From Comamonas sp. lk (GTDB taxonomy: Bacteria; Pseudomonadota; Gammaproteobacteria; Burkholderiales; Burkholderiaceae_C): a stretch of 64,000 nt of DNA. Position 1 is the first letter of the stretch; each line of letters starts with the position of its first letter. Under the pieces are notes generated by a model. That model was not told where the DNA came from, made no database searches, and worked only from the letters and a program-made list of their open reading frames with translations. Made by a program: the position numbers and the translations under genes. Below, piece by piece: positions 45,928 to 55,762 of this stretch. Location: NCBI GenBank assembly GCA_945860595.1, contig CAMAQV010000012.1, forward strand, positions 1 to 64,000, given 5' to 3'.

Positions 45928-47160
45928 TTATGCGACCTGCGCGTAGGTTTGACGATAGTTGGCAAGAAAGCGGGCGATACGGGCAATGGCTTCGCGCAAA
46001 TCGTCCTCATGGGGCAAAAATACGATGCGGAAATGGTCAGGCGAAGCCCAGTTGAAACCGGTTCCCTGCACCAGCATCACGCGGGTCTCATTCAGCAGAT
46101 CCAGGAAAAACTCGCGGTCATCCGCAATCGGATACACCTGTGGATCCAGTCGCGCAAACATGTACAGCGCCGCTACCGGCTTCACACAACTCACACCCGG
46201 AATCGAGGTAATTAATTCATACGCCAAATCCCTCTGGCGGCGCAAACGACCACCCTCCCCCACCAAATCGTCAATGCTCTGGTAGCCGCCCAGCGCAGTC
46301 TGCACCGCGTACTGACCGGGCACGTTGGGACATAGACGCATGTTGGAGAGCATGTTCAGGCCCTCGATGTAATCGCGCGCATGGCGCTTATCACCTGAGA
46401 CCACCATCCACCCGGCGCGGTACCCGCAGGACCGGTAGCTTTTGGACAGGGAATTGAATGTCAAGGTCAGCACGTCGGTACTCAAAGACGCAATGGCGGT
46501 GTGGCGCACGCCGTCGTACAAGACTTTATCGTAGACCTCGTCAGCAAAAATCACCAAGCCGTGCTGGCGGGCCATCTCCACGATCGCCTGGAGGGTCGCG
46601 TCTGCGTACAAGGCCCCCGTGGGGTTGTTCGGGTTGATCACCACAATGCCCTTGGTGCGGGGCGTAATTTTGGCGCGCATATCGTCAAGGTTAGGAGCCC
46701 AGCCACGGGACTCATCGCACAGGTAGTGCACCGGCTTCCCTCCGGAGAGGCTGGCAGCAGCAGTCCACAAGGGGTAATCGGGCGCCGGCAGCAGCAGCTC
46801 GTCGCCATCGTCCAGCAATGCATTGGTTGCCATCACGATCAGTTCGCTCGCACCGTTGCCCAAATAGATGTCATCCAGCGTGACGCCCTGAATGTGCTGT
46901 TTCTGCGTCTCATGCATCACCGCTTTGCGCGCGGCAAAAATGCCTTTGCTGTCGGAGTACCCGGACGCGTTGGAGAGGTTACGCACCATGTCCTGCTGAA
47001 TTTCCTCAGGCGCGTCAAAACCAAACACCGCCAGATTGCCGATGTTGAGTTTGATGATTTTTTGCCCTTCCTCCTCCATCTGGCGGGCGCGGTCCATGAT
47101 GGGGCCGCGGATGTCGTAGCACACGTTGGCCAGCTTGGCAGATTTGAGAACGGGTTTCAA
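45928..47160 (-). CDS. alaA: Alanine transaminase AlaA-type aminotransferase
   Basis: Class I/II PLP aminotransferase closely resembling E. coli AlaA (glutamate-pyruvate transamination). 410 residues; SAKLANVCYDIRGPIMDRA, PAPDYPLWTAA, NPNNPTGA and the PLP lysine in SLSKSYRSCGYRAGW. The start is TTG at 47160, supported by an excellent AAGGAGG and by length agreement with E. coli. In the substrate loop NIGNLAVFGF replaces the NIGNPAPFGF of E. coli. First gene of the six-gene alaA-hom-thrC-moeA-moaD-moaE run. Confidence 0.92.
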   Translation of the reverse strand: MKPVLKSAKLANVCYDIRGPIMDRARQMEEEGQKIIKLNIGNLAVFGFDAPEEIQQDMVRNLSNASGYSDSKGIFAARKAVMHETQKQHIQGVTLDDIYLGNGASELIVMATNALLDDGDELLLPAPDYPLWTAAASLSGGKPVHYLCDESRGWAPNLDDMRAKITPRTKGIVVINPNNPTGALYADATLQAIVEMARQHGLVIFADEVYDKVLYDGVRHTAIASLSTDVLTLTFNSLSKSYRSCGYRAGWMVVSGDKRHARDYIEGLNMLSNMRLCPNVPGQYAVQTALGGYQSIDDLVGEGGRLRRQRDLAYELITSIPGVSCVKPVAALYMFARLDPQVYPIADDREFFLDLLNETRVMLVQGTGFNWASPDHFRIVFLPHEDDLREAIARIARFLANYRQTYAQVA

Positions 47161-47252
47161 GGTCCCTCCTTGGGCGGGATGCAGATTAGTAGAGGCGATA
47201 ATTGGAACACACTAAGTCAGTGACACCCCGCCAAGAACCGCACCCTTATCCT

Positions 47253-47618
47253 ATGAAGTTTCACGCAGATGCCACAGCAGGCAATGCCGTCAGTGGCTAT
47301 GGGGACGGCTGGGTTAGCGTCAATGGTCAGCGCTTTGCGCACAGTCTCGTCATTGGGGTCGACAACATAAGGCCCTGGGATTGCCCCGGCTTCGACGCGC
47401 TGCATCCAAGCCACTTCGCCCGTCTGGCGGCTTTGGACCCGGAGTTGGTTATTTTCGGCAGCGGTAAGCGCCTGCAGTTTCCTGCAGCCGCTTTGCTCGC
47501 CGATCTGTATGCCCGGCGTATTGGCGTCGAGACGATGGACACCCAGGCCGCCTGCCGCACCTACAACTTTTTGCTTGGCGAAGGGCGACGGGTAGTCGCA
47601 GCGCTCCTGATTGCCTAG
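47253..47618 (+). CDS. Mth938-like domain (DUF498) protein
   Basis: 121 residues, MKFHADATAGNAVSGYGDGWVSVNG, then LVIFGSGKRLQFP and GVETMDTQAACRTYNFLLGEGRRVVAALL, the Xcc1710/NDUFAF3-like fold. Eukaryotic relatives assist complex I assembly; the bacterial role is unproven. ATG 47253 chosen; divergent from alaA. Confidence 0.85.
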   Translation: MKFHADATAGNAVSGYGDGWVSVNGQRFAHSLVIGVDNIRPWDCPGFDALHPSHFARLAALDPELVIFGSGKRLQFPAAALLADLYARRIGVETMDTQAACRTYNFLLGEGRRVVAALLIA

Positions 47619-47781
47619 GACAAGCAAGCTACGGAGAACGCATTCGTGGTCACCCGCCTGGCCATAGCGCCTAATTGCGGCTAAAATACGGTGCTTCGGA
47701 CGAGCTCTAGCGCAAACTAGCAAACCCCGGTTACTCGTCCACACTTCCTGACACATCCAGCACGCGAGACTGAATCATCCT

Positions 47782-48330
47782 ATGGCGATCGTTGTCAATA
47801 AACCCCTCCCCGAGTTCGAAGCCAATGCCACTGGCGGTATTCGCGTCTCCAATATCTCGCATGTTGGCAAAACGATGGTGCTGTATTTCTACCCGAAGGA
47901 CAACACGCCCGGTTGCACGACTGAGGCCATGCAATTCCGCGACAAATATAAAGACTTTGTCAAAGCGGGCGCGCATGTTTTCGGCGTCTCGCGGGACAAC
48001 ATGCGATCGCATGACGAATTCAAGACCAAACTCGAACTACCCTTTGAGCTGATTGCCGACACCGAAGAAAAAATGTGCCATATGTTCGGCGTGGTGAAAA
48101 ATAAAATCATGTACGGTAAAAAGGTCAAAGGAATTGAGCGCAGCACCTTTCTTATCGGTCCCGATGGTGTGCTGCGCGAAGAGTGGCGGGGCCTCAAAGT
48201 GGTTGGACATGTCGACGAAGTACTTAAAGCGGTGAAGGCCCTGAAAAAGGCCAACGGCAAGCCCGCTGAAAAACTCCCGGAAACGGCTGCGGAACGATCC
48301 GTGAGTAAAGTCGCCGAAGTCGCCCAATAG
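47782..48330 (+). CDS. bcp: Thioredoxin-dependent peroxiredoxin (Bcp/PrxQ type)
   Basis: Reduces peroxides with the peroxidatic Cys in DNTPGCTTEA (Cys45). The E. coli-type resolving Cys five residues on is Met here (EAMQFRD); another Cys is in EKMCHMFG. It may act as a 1-Cys enzyme or use a distant partner. 182 residues; the C-terminal 25 residues are a Lys/Ala/Glu-rich tail beyond the fold. Followed by a terminator at 48414. Confidence 0.93.
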   Translation: MAIVVNKPLPEFEANATGGIRVSNISHVGKTMVLYFYPKDNTPGCTTEAMQFRDKYKDFVKAGAHVFGVSRDNMRSHDEFKTKLELPFELIADTEEKMCHMFGVVKNKIMYGKKVKGIERSTFLIGPDGVLREEWRGLKVVGHVDEVLKAVKALKKANGKPAEKLPETAAERSVSKVAEVAQ

Positions 48331-48413
48331 GCTGGCGTGCGGGCGCTTTGGTGCGTCATCCTGGGTGTGCATAATGTTCCAATGCGCACCACAACAGCGT
48401 CTCTTCGCAAACT

Positions 48414-48442
48414 AGCCGCCTTCCTACCAGGCGGCTTTTTTT
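48414..48442 (+). terminator. Terminator between bcp and phoH
   Basis: AGCCGCC-N9-GGCGGCT then seven T and C: 7-bp stem, strong Rho-independent terminator about 85 nt past bcp. Confidence 0.85.
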
Positions 48443-48483
48443 CGTTCTGAATTGCCATCAACCCCGCTCACTGATTGCCATTA

Positions 48484-50172
48484 ATGCCCCTGCCGCCTCC
48501 ACCCGCCAAGCGCGCCGACCGCCTTGCGCTTGAAAAAATAGCCAAATCACAACCCGCCGAGCGCAAAGCGAAGTCAAACCTTGAAAGCAGGTACGAACCG
48601 CAAACCCGTGGGGTAATGCATGACCGTCCCAGAGCGCAAAGCACTACCGGCGGTCCAATTGGAGAGATGAAAGATTCCCCCAGCGCGCTGCAGGAAAGTG
48701 CATCGATCCGCTACCTGCCCGTATTGGGCAGCGGCAGTACGAAAGCGCAGCGCACCGGCCAGGGACAGCGCAAGCGCAGCAGCGGTCCGGCCAAATTGTT
48801 TGTGCTCGATACCAACGTCCTGCTCCACGATCCGATTTGCCTGTTCCGATTCGAAGAGCACGATATTTTCCTGCCCATGATCGTGCTGGAGGAGTTAGAC
48901 GGCCACAAAAAAGGGATGACCGAGGTGGCCCGCAATGCGCGCCAGACCAGCCGCACCTTGGACGCGCTCGCCGCCCACCCAGACTGCGACATCACACAGG
49001 GCCTGGCGCTCGACACCACCGGCCACACCGATGCGCGGGGCAAGCTCTTGTTCCAGACCGAGCCCCTGGACTACACCCTACCGGCCAGCCTGCCCCAGGG
49101 CAAGGCGGACAACCAGATTCTGGGCGTGGTCGATGCCCTGCGCCGCAAGCTTCCCGGGCGCGAAGTCGTACTGGTGTCCAAGGACATCAATATGCGGGTC
49201 AAAGCCCGCGCCCTTGGACTCAACACCGACGACTACAAGAACGACAAAACGCTGGAAGACGGCGACTTGCTCTACTCCGGTGCTTTGGCTCTGCCCGCTG
49301 ATTTTTGGGCCAGTCACGGGCAGGCCGTGGAGAGCTGGCAGCAGGGGCCGCACACGTTTTACAAAGTAGACGGTCCCGTCGTGCCCGATATGTACATCAA
49401 CCAGTTTGTGTACTTCGAGGCAGCGGGTGAGCCGAGCTTGTATGCCCGGGTTACAGAAATCCGTGGCACTACAGCCGTATTGCGCACGCTGAAGGACTTT
49501 AACCACCTCAAGAACGCCGTTTGGGGCGTCACCGCACGCAACCGGGAACAGAACTTTGCGATGAACCTTCTGACAGACCCTGAGGTCGACTTTGTCACGC
49601 TGACTGGCACCGCCGGTACCGGCAAGACCTTGCTGGCATTGGCAGCCGGGCTGACACAGGTACTGGATGACCGGCGCTATACCGAAATCATCGTGACCCG
49701 CGCCACCGTGAGCGTGGGCGAAGACATTGGCTTTCTGCCAGGAACCGAAGAAGAAAAAATGGGCCCCTGGATGGGCGCACTGGACGACAACCTGGAAGTC
49801 TTGGCCAAGACTGAGAACAGCGCAGGCGAATGGGGGCGCGCGGCGACAAACGAGTTGGTGCGCAGCCGCATCAAGATCAAAAGCATGAACTTCATGCGCG
49901 GGCGTACCTTTTTGAATAAGTACCTGATCATCGATGAGGCCCAAAACCTCACGCCCAAGCAAATGAAAACGCTGGTCACCCGCGCTGGGCCGGGAACCAA
50001 AATTGTCTGCATGGGCAACCTCGCCCAAATCGACACGCCGTACCTCACCGAGGGATCATCCGGCCTGACGTTTGCCGTGGACAAATTCAAAGGCTGGCCG
50101 CATGGCGGCCATATCACGCTGGCGCGGGGCGAACGCTCGCGCCTGGCCGACTTTGCCAGTGAAGTGCTTTAG
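48484..50172 (+). CDS. phoH: PIN-domain/PhoH-type ATPase fusion
   Basis: 562 residues. Basic disordered N-terminus (1-100), PIN-like nuclease domain (about 103-250) with acidic residues in FVLDTNVLLHDP, LEELDGHKKG and SKDINMRVKARALG, then PhoH ATPase (about 335-562): Walker A GTAGTGKTLLA, Walker B YLIIDEAQNLTP, CMGNLAQID. PhoH2-like proteins have been described as RNA helicase/RNases. ATG 48484 is preferred to TTG 48475; neither has a strong ribosome site. Its stop overlaps that of dnaB by four bases. Confidence 0.9.
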   Translation: MPLPPPPAKRADRLALEKIAKSQPAERKAKSNLESRYEPQTRGVMHDRPRAQSTTGGPIGEMKDSPSALQESASIRYLPVLGSGSTKAQRTGQGQRKRSSGPAKLFVLDTNVLLHDPICLFRFEEHDIFLPMIVLEELDGHKKGMTEVARNARQTSRTLDALAAHPDCDITQGLALDTTGHTDARGKLLFQTEPLDYTLPASLPQGKADNQILGVVDALRRKLPGREVVLVSKDINMRVKARALGLNTDDYKNDKTLEDGDLLYSGALALPADFWASHGQAVESWQQGPHTFYKVDGPVVPDMYINQFVYFEAAGEPSLYARVTEIRGTTAVLRTLKDFNHLKNAVWGVTARNREQNFAMNLLTDPEVDFVTLTGTAGTGKTLLALAAGLTQVLDDRRYTEIIVTRATVSVGEDIGFLPGTEEEKMGPWMGALDDNLEVLAKTENSAGEWGRAATNELVRSRIKIKSMNFMRGRTFLNKYLIIDEAQNLTPKQMKTLVTRAGPGTKIVCMGNLAQIDTPYLTEGSSGLTFAVDKFKGWPHGGHITLARGERSRLADFASEVL

Positions 50173-51569
50173 AAATCTCCGCTACTGGCCCCGTGGGCCA
50201 AGCTCTCAAACTTGGTGATATTGCGCAGGAAAGCCAACTTGACGGTGCCGGTAGGCCCGTTACGTTGCTTGGCAATGATGATTTCCGCCACGCCCGGCTC
50301 CTTGCAGGCGTCTTTGGTGTAGTACTCGTCGCGGTAGATGAACATGATGATGTCAGCATCTTGCTCAATCGCTCCGGACTCGCGCAAATCGCTCATCATG
50401 GGCCGCTTATCGGGGCGGGATTCCACGCTGCGGTTGAGCTGGGACAGCGCAATCACCGGGCACTGCAGTTCTTTGGCGAGGGTTTTGAGTCCACGGGAAA
50501 TTTCTCCCAACTCGGTGGCGCGGTTCTCACCGTCGCTGTCGGTTCCGCTCATCAGCTGCAGATAGTCGACCACAATTAGCCCTAGCTTGCCGCATTTGCG
50601 CGCTAAGCGGCGCGCGTTAGCCCGCAGTTGCGCCGAATTCAAGCCAGCGCTTTCATCAATATGCAAGGAAACGGTCCGCAACCGTTCAATCGCTTCGGTT
50701 AGCCGTGGCCATTCGTCATCCGTGAGCTTGCCCGTGCGCAAGTGGCTCTGGTCGATGCGACCGATGGAGCCGACCACACGCACCGCCAGTTGCGCGGCAC
50801 CCATTTCCATGGAAAACACGGCCACCGGCAAGCCCTCGTTCAAGGCCACATGCTCCGCAATATTGATCGCCAGGGCAGTTTTCCCCATAGACGGACGCGC
50901 CGCAAGAACCACCAGATCACCAGCCTGAAAACCAGCGGTCATGCGATCCAAGTCGTAAAAGCCGGTTGGCACGCCGGTGACATCGTTGGGGTTGTCGGCC
51001 ATTTCCTGAACCCGGTCCAGCAGCGTCACCACGAGACTGCCCATGTCCTGGAAACCCTGCTTGTGGCGCTGCCCCTGCTCACCAATGCTGAAAATCTTCT
51101 GTTCGGATTCGTCCACGATGTCCGACACGGATCGGCCTTTCGGGTTGAATGCATTGGTGGCAATCTGGTCGCTGGCGGTCAGCAGCTTGCGCAGTATGGA
51201 GCGGTCCCGCACGATTTCGGCGTAGCGGCGGATATTGGCAGCACCCGGCACGTACTGGGCCAGGGCGTTGAGATAAGCCAGGCCTCCGGCTTCGTCAGCC
51301 TTGCCCTGGCTTTGCAAATGCTCAAACACCGTGATGACATCGGCCGGGCGGCTCGCGTTCACGATGGTAAAAATGGCGCCGAATACCAAGCGGTGCTCGT
51401 AGCGGTAGAAGTCGTCGTCGCTCAGGATATCGGCCACCGCGTCCCAGGCCTGGTTATCCAGCAACAAGCCGCCGAGCACACTGGACTCGCCCTCCACCGA
51501 GTGCGGCGGCACGCGCAACTGGGCAATCTGCCGATCTGGCGCTGCATCATCGCCCGTTCCAACTGCCAT
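50169..51569 (-). CDS. dnaB: Replicative DNA helicase
   Basis: Hexameric 5'-3' helicase of the replisome. 466 residues: N-terminal DnaG-interaction domain (20-120), RecA-type domain with Walker A ARPSMGKTALA and LIVVDYLQLM, and arginine finger region. ATG 51569 has GGAG five bases before. 93 nt and a terminator separate it from rplI. Convergent with phoH, tail overlap 4 nt. Confidence 0.98.
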   Translation of the reverse strand: MAVGTGDDAAPDRQIAQLRVPPHSVEGESSVLGGLLLDNQAWDAVADILSDDDFYRYEHRLVFGAIFTIVNASRPADVITVFEHLQSQGKADEAGGLAYLNALAQYVPGAANIRRYAEIVRDRSILRKLLTASDQIATNAFNPKGRSVSDIVDESEQKIFSIGEQGQRHKQGFQDMGSLVVTLLDRVQEMADNPNDVTGVPTGFYDLDRMTAGFQAGDLVVLAARPSMGKTALAINIAEHVALNEGLPVAVFSMEMGAAQLAVRVVGSIGRIDQSHLRTGKLTDDEWPRLTEAIERLRTVSLHIDESAGLNSAQLRANARRLARKCGKLGLIVVDYLQLMSGTDSDGENRATELGEISRGLKTLAKELQCPVIALSQLNRSVESRPDKRPMMSDLRESGAIEQDADIIMFIYRDEYYTKDACKEPGVAEIIIAKQRNGPTGTVKLAFLRNITKFESLAHGASSGDF

Positions 51570-51582
51570 ACATTCTCCAAAT

Positions 51583-51613
51583 AAAAAAGCCGCTTGGCGT
51601 GAACCAGCGGCTT
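51583..51613 (-). terminator. Terminator after rplI
   Basis: AAGCCGCT / AGCGGCTT 8-bp stem with 11-nt loop, followed on the minus strand by T (complement of 51583-51588). It lies between rplI and dnaB. Confidence 0.85.
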
Positions 51614-51662
51614 CTTGTTAGGGTAGGCACCGGGCCGAAGCCCGAAGCCTAATTACCAGATA

Positions 51663-52115
51663 TCAGGCCGTTTCACCGTATACAGAAACCGTGATATCCA
51701 CCACGACATCGGTATGCAAAGCCACCGAAACCGTAGTATCGCCCACGGTCTTGATGGGGCCGTTGGGCATGCGGACAGCGGCCTTGAGCACTTTGTAACC
51801 GGTTTTACCGAGTTCTTCGGCGATGTCAAAGTTGGTTACCGAACCGAACAAACGTCCATCAACGCCCGCCTTTTGGGTTAGCTTGATGGTTGAACCAGCG
51901 AGCTTTTCACCCAAAGCGCTTGCTTCGGCCAATTTGGCGGCAGCGGCGCTCTCAAGGTCCTTGCGACGGGCTTCGAACTCGGCCTTAGCCGACTCGGTAG
52001 CGCGGCGCGCGCGGCCCGACGGAATCAGGAAATTGCGGGCGTAGCCATCTTTGACTTTGACAATCTCACCGAGGTTGCCAAGGTTCACGACCTTGTCGAG
52101 AAGAATAATTTGCAT
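51663..52115 (-). CDS. rplI: 50S ribosomal protein L9
   Basis: 150 residues, [32 protein letters not shown], connecting helix and C-terminal domain. 11 nt after rpsR. Confidence 0.99.
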   Translation of the reverse strand: MQIILLDKVVNLGNLGEIVKVKDGYARNFLIPSGRARRATESAKAEFEARRKDLESAAAAKLAEASALGEKLAGSTIKLTQKAGVDGRLFGSVTNFDIAEELGKTGYKVLKAAVRMPNGPIKTVGDTTVSVALHTDVVVDITVSVYGETA

Positions 52116-52126
52116 GCTGATGCTCC

Positions 52127-52408
52127 TCAGATTTTGTGCTGGTCGCTGTAAGGCAACAGGGCGAGGAAGCGCGCGCGCTTGATCGCGGTATTCAACTGGC
52201 GTTGAAAGATCGCACGGGTTCCCGTCAGGCGAGCCGGAATAATTTTCCCGTTTTCGGCGATGAAGTCGCGCAGAGTGTCAATGTCTTTGTAGTCGATCTC
52301 CTCGACACCAGTGACCGTGAAGCGGCAGAACCGCTTGCGCTTGAAGAGCAAAGACTGGGTATTGCGCTTGGGGCGCTTGTCTTTGTTGAACTTTTTGAAT
52401 GTAGCCAT
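52127..52408 (-). CDS. rpsR: 30S ribosomal protein S18
   Basis: 93 residues; [20 protein letters not shown] and [24 protein letters not shown]. 13 nt after priB. Confidence 0.99.
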   Translation of the reverse strand: MATFKKFNKDKRPKRNTQSLLFKRKRFCRFTVTGVEEIDYKDIDTLRDFIAENGKIIPARLTGTRAIFQRQLNTAIKRARFLALLPYSDQHKI

Positions 52409-52421
52409 TTCGATACCTCAA

Positions 52422-52709
52422 CTAATCTAGAACAAATTCCTGAACTTGAAAAACCAGCGACTTCGATTGCCGCCCGTTTGCCAAAAAACCACTGAACTTC
52501 CAACTGCTGCCCAAGGGCTGCAGCGCCAAGCGTTCTGCAACCGCTCCAAAAGCGATGGACTTGACTGTCACATCAACTTTGCGCTGCGCATGCACATCGT
52601 GCACCTCCGAGCTGTGTTGCAAGCGGAAACCAAGTGCTGGAAGGCCTGCCGGTGTGTAACGCATCGCGTCACGCTCGACCACCACGCCGGTGAGCTGGAC
52701 TTGGTTCAT
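52422..52709 (-). CDS. priB: Primosomal replication protein N (PriB)
   Basis: 95-residue single-strand-binding OB-fold protein for replication restart: MNQVQLTGVVVERDAMRYTPAGLP and a C-terminal strand KSLVFQVQEF. Lies in its standard place between rpsF (28 nt) and rpsR (13 nt). Confidence 0.94.
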   Translation of the reverse strand: MNQVQLTGVVVERDAMRYTPAGLPALGFRLQHSSEVHDVHAQRKVDVTVKSIAFGAVAERLALQPLGSSWKFSGFLANGRQSKSLVFQVQEFVLD

Positions 52710-52737
52710 CGCCCCAACGTGGGTGCAGGCACTCCTG

Positions 52738-53103
52738 TTAGGCGTGAAAATCCGAGGGCTGCGAACGACGCGCTTCTTCGCGCTCGACCGAACGCATCAT
52801 CGAAGAAGGGCCGGTGTCGGCCTTCTTCTTGGATACGGTCAGATGACGCAACACCGCATCGTTGAACTTGAAGGCATGCTCCAATTCAGCCATCACGGCC
52901 TGGTTAGCCTCGATGTTGATGCACAGGTAATGGGATTTGGCCAGCTTGTTGATCATGTACACCATCTGACGACGGCCCCAATCTTCAACCCGGTGGATAT
53001 GACCACCGCCAGCGGTGATCATGCCTTTGTAACGTTCCAGCATGGCCGGAACCTGTTCGCTCTGATCCGGATGGATCATGAGAATGATTTCATAATGACG
53101 CAT
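52738..53103 (-). CDS. rpsF: 30S ribosomal protein S6
   Basis: 121 residues, [25 protein letters not shown], with [26 protein letters not shown] has AAGGAG upstream. First gene of rpsF-priB-rpsR-rplI. Confidence 0.99.
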   Translation of the reverse strand: MRHYEIILMIHPDQSEQVPAMLERYKGMITAGGGHIHRVEDWGRRQMVYMINKLAKSHYLCINIEANQAVMAELEHAFKFNDAVLRHLTVSKKKADTGPSSMMRSVEREEARRSQPSDFHA

Positions 53104-53193
53104 TCAAACTCCTTATGGAAAATCCCTTTCGGGACATGAAGTCACCCCCAGCGTCTGCGGAGTGTGACAAGGCGAAGCCCGCGATTCTAGCAG

Positions 53194-55587
53194 TCAAGGC
53201 TGAGCGAGCTGCTTCCAGGTCGCTATGACGCTGTCGGGGTTGAGCGAAATGGAGGAAATACCCTCGTCCTGCAACCAGCGCGCAAAGTCCGGATGGTCGC
53301 TGGGGCCCTGACCGCAAATGCCGATGTACTTTCCCTGTTTTTTGCAGGCCGCAATGGCCATGCGGATCAGCGCCTGAACCGCTGGGTCACGCTCATCGAA
53401 ATCGGCTGCCAGTAGCTCCATCCCCGAATCGCGGTCCAGTCCCAGCGTGAGCTGGGTCAGGTCGTTGGAGCCGATGGAAAAGCCGTCAAAGTACTCCAAA
53501 AATGCCTCCGCCAAAATAGCGTTGCTCGGGATCTCGCACATCATCACCAGTTGCAATCCGTCTTGGCCCCGCACCAGACCCTGGCTAGCCATCAACTCAG
53601 TGACCCGGCGCGCCTGCTCCAGCGTCCGCACAAATGGCACCATCACCTGAACGTTATCCAGGCCCATGGTGTTGCGTACGCGTTTGATCGCCTCACACTC
53701 CATCGCAAACGCCTCTCGGAAGTCGGCGCTGACATAGCGCGCCGCCCCCCGAAAACCCAGCATGGGGTTTTCTTCTTCGGGTTCGTAACGGCTGCCGCCA
53801 ATCAGTTTGCGGTATTCATTGCTCTTGAAATCTGACAAACGCACGATGACAGGCTTGGGCCAAAAAGCCGCGGCAATCGTAGCCACGCCCTCGGCCACCT
53901 TGTCGACATAAAAAGCCCGGGGTGAGGCATGGCCGCGGGCCACGGACTCGACTGCGTTTTTCAGGTCCGGAGCGACATGGGGGTAGTCCAGGATGGCCTT
54001 GGGGTGCACACCGATGTTGTTGTTGATGATGAATTCCAGCCGCGCCAGCCCAACGCCGGCGTTGGGCAGCTGGCAAAAGTCAAATGCCAGCTGGGGATTA
54101 CCCACATTCATCATGATTTTCAGATCGATCGCGGGCATGGCGCCACGCTCCACTTCACTGACCTCCGTCTCCAGGAGGCCGTCGTAGATAAAGCCGGTAT
54201 CGCCCTCGGCGCAGCTAACGGTCACTAGCATCCCGGTCTGCAAATGATCGGTCGCGTCCCCGCAGCCGACCACCGCCGGGATACCAAGCTCGCGGGCAAT
54301 GATGGCGGCATGGCAGGTACGCCCGCCCCGGTTGGTGACGATGGCAGCCGCGCGCTTCATCACCGGCTCCCAGTTGGGATCCGTCATGTCGGTGACCAGT
54401 ACGTCGCCAGCTTGCACTTGGTCCATGTCCTCCAGGCTGTGGACCACGCGCACCGAACCGGTACCAATCTTTTGTCCAATCGCCCGGCCCTGGGCCTTGA
54501 TCGCGCCCCGCCCCTTGAGCGCATAGCGCAGCTCAGGCGCATTGCCCGCCTGGCTTTTCACGGTCTCGGGGCGGGCCTGCAGGATGTACAGGCCGCCGTC
54601 CACACCGTCTTTGCCCCACTCGATGTCCATGGGACGGCCGTAATGCTCTTCAATAACCAGCGCGTAGCGGGCCAGTTGCAGCACGTCGGCGTCGGTCAGC
54701 GAATACCGGTTGCGCATCTCGGAAGGCACTTCGGTGGTCTTCACCAAAGAACCGCCTGCAGCCTTTTCTTCTGCGTCGGCGAACTCCATCTGCACCAGCT
54801 TGGAGCCCAGACTGCGCCGAATCACCGCGGGAAACCCGGCGCGCAAAGTCGGCTTGTGCACGTAAAACTCGTCGGGGTTGACCGCGCCCTGCACCACGGT
54901 CTCGCCCAGTCCATAGCTGGAGGTGATGAAAACCACATCGGTAAAGCCGGACTCCGTGTCCAGTGTGAACATCACCCCCGCAGCGCCTTTGTCCGAGCGG
55001 ACCATGCGCTGCACTCCGGCGCTGAGCGCCACGACATCATGGGCAAACCCCTTGTGCACGCGGTAGCTGATAGCCCGGTCGTTGTAGAGCGAGGCGAATA
55101 CTTCGCGCATCTTGTGCAGTACATCATCGATGCCGGTGACGTTCAGAAACGTTTCCTGTTGCCCCGCGAACGAGGCGTCCGGCAAATCTTCAGCGGTGGC
55201 CGAGGAGCGCACGGCGAACGAAGCCCGGGCGTCGCCGCCTGACAAGGTGGCAAAAGCAGAGCGTACCGCCTGTTCAAACGCGGGCGGCAGCGGCTGCGCC
55301 TCAACCATTGTGCGAATACGTGCGCCAATCTGCGCCAAGGCGCGCACATCCTCGCCATCCCATTGGGCCAATTCGGCGGAAATTTGCCGATCTAAGCCGC
55401 CGTAACGCAAAAACTCCCAGTAGGCATGGGCGGTAGTGGCAAAACCGCCGGGCACTTTGACGCCTTGCGGTAACTGGGAAATCATCTCCCCAAGGCTGGC
55501 GTTTTTCCCCCCCACCACGTCCACATCCGACATCCGCAGGTGCTCAAAAGGCACCACCCAATCGGTCACTTCAAACAGGTTTGACAT
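53194..55587 (-). CDS. ppsA: Phosphoenolpyruvate synthase
   Basis: Makes PEP from pyruvate and ATP (gluconeogenesis). 797 residues from ATG 55587 (AGGAG upstream). Nucleotide-binding domain with [11 protein letters not shown]; phospho-histidine domain [15 protein letters not shown] (catalytic His); PEP-binding TIM barrel with [11 protein letters not shown]. Open frame to 55737 rejected. Divergent from its regulator ppsR. Confidence 0.98.
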   Translation of the reverse strand: MSNLFEVTDWVVPFEHLRMSDVDVVGGKNASLGEMISQLPQGVKVPGGFATTAHAYWEFLRYGGLDRQISAELAQWDGEDVRALAQIGARIRTMVEAQPLPPAFEQAVRSAFATLSGGDARASFAVRSSATAEDLPDASFAGQQETFLNVTGIDDVLHKMREVFASLYNDRAISYRVHKGFAHDVVALSAGVQRMVRSDKGAAGVMFTLDTESGFTDVVFITSSYGLGETVVQGAVNPDEFYVHKPTLRAGFPAVIRRSLGSKLVQMEFADAEEKAAGGSLVKTTEVPSEMRNRYSLTDADVLQLARYALVIEEHYGRPMDIEWGKDGVDGGLYILQARPETVKSQAGNAPELRYALKGRGAIKAQGRAIGQKIGTGSVRVVHSLEDMDQVQAGDVLVTDMTDPNWEPVMKRAAAIVTNRGGRTCHAAIIARELGIPAVVGCGDATDHLQTGMLVTVSCAEGDTGFIYDGLLETEVSEVERGAMPAIDLKIMMNVGNPQLAFDFCQLPNAGVGLARLEFIINNNIGVHPKAILDYPHVAPDLKNAVESVARGHASPRAFYVDKVAEGVATIAAAFWPKPVIVRLSDFKSNEYRKLIGGSRYEPEEENPMLGFRGAARYVSADFREAFAMECEAIKRVRNTMGLDNVQVMVPFVRTLEQARRVTELMASQGLVRGQDGLQLVMMCEIPSNAILAEAFLEYFDGFSIGSNDLTQLTLGLDRDSGMELLAADFDERDPAVQALIRMAIAACKKQGKYIGICGQGPSDHPDFARWLQDEGISSISLNPDSVIATWKQLAQP

Positions 55588-55704
55588 CACAACTCCTAAG
55601 TTAAAAACCGGTTTTGCAAAGCCAGATTCGCCCACTCTCACACCGGCGCGAACGCGTCTTTTACCGCCCTGTCGTGGTTTTATGGGGCGTTGGAGATTAG
55701 TCTG

Positions 55705-55720
55705 GTTACAAATTGGTAAC
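55705..55720. promoter_or_regulatory. Inverted repeat in ppsA-ppsR intergenic region
   Basis: GTTAC-N6-GTAAC, a short dyad in the 175-bp divergent promoter region, about 45 bp before ppsR. Candidate operator only. Confidence 0.3.
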
Positions 55721-55762
55721 AATTGTAGGCCGCGCACTTTCGCGGCCTAGTAAGGCAATCGC

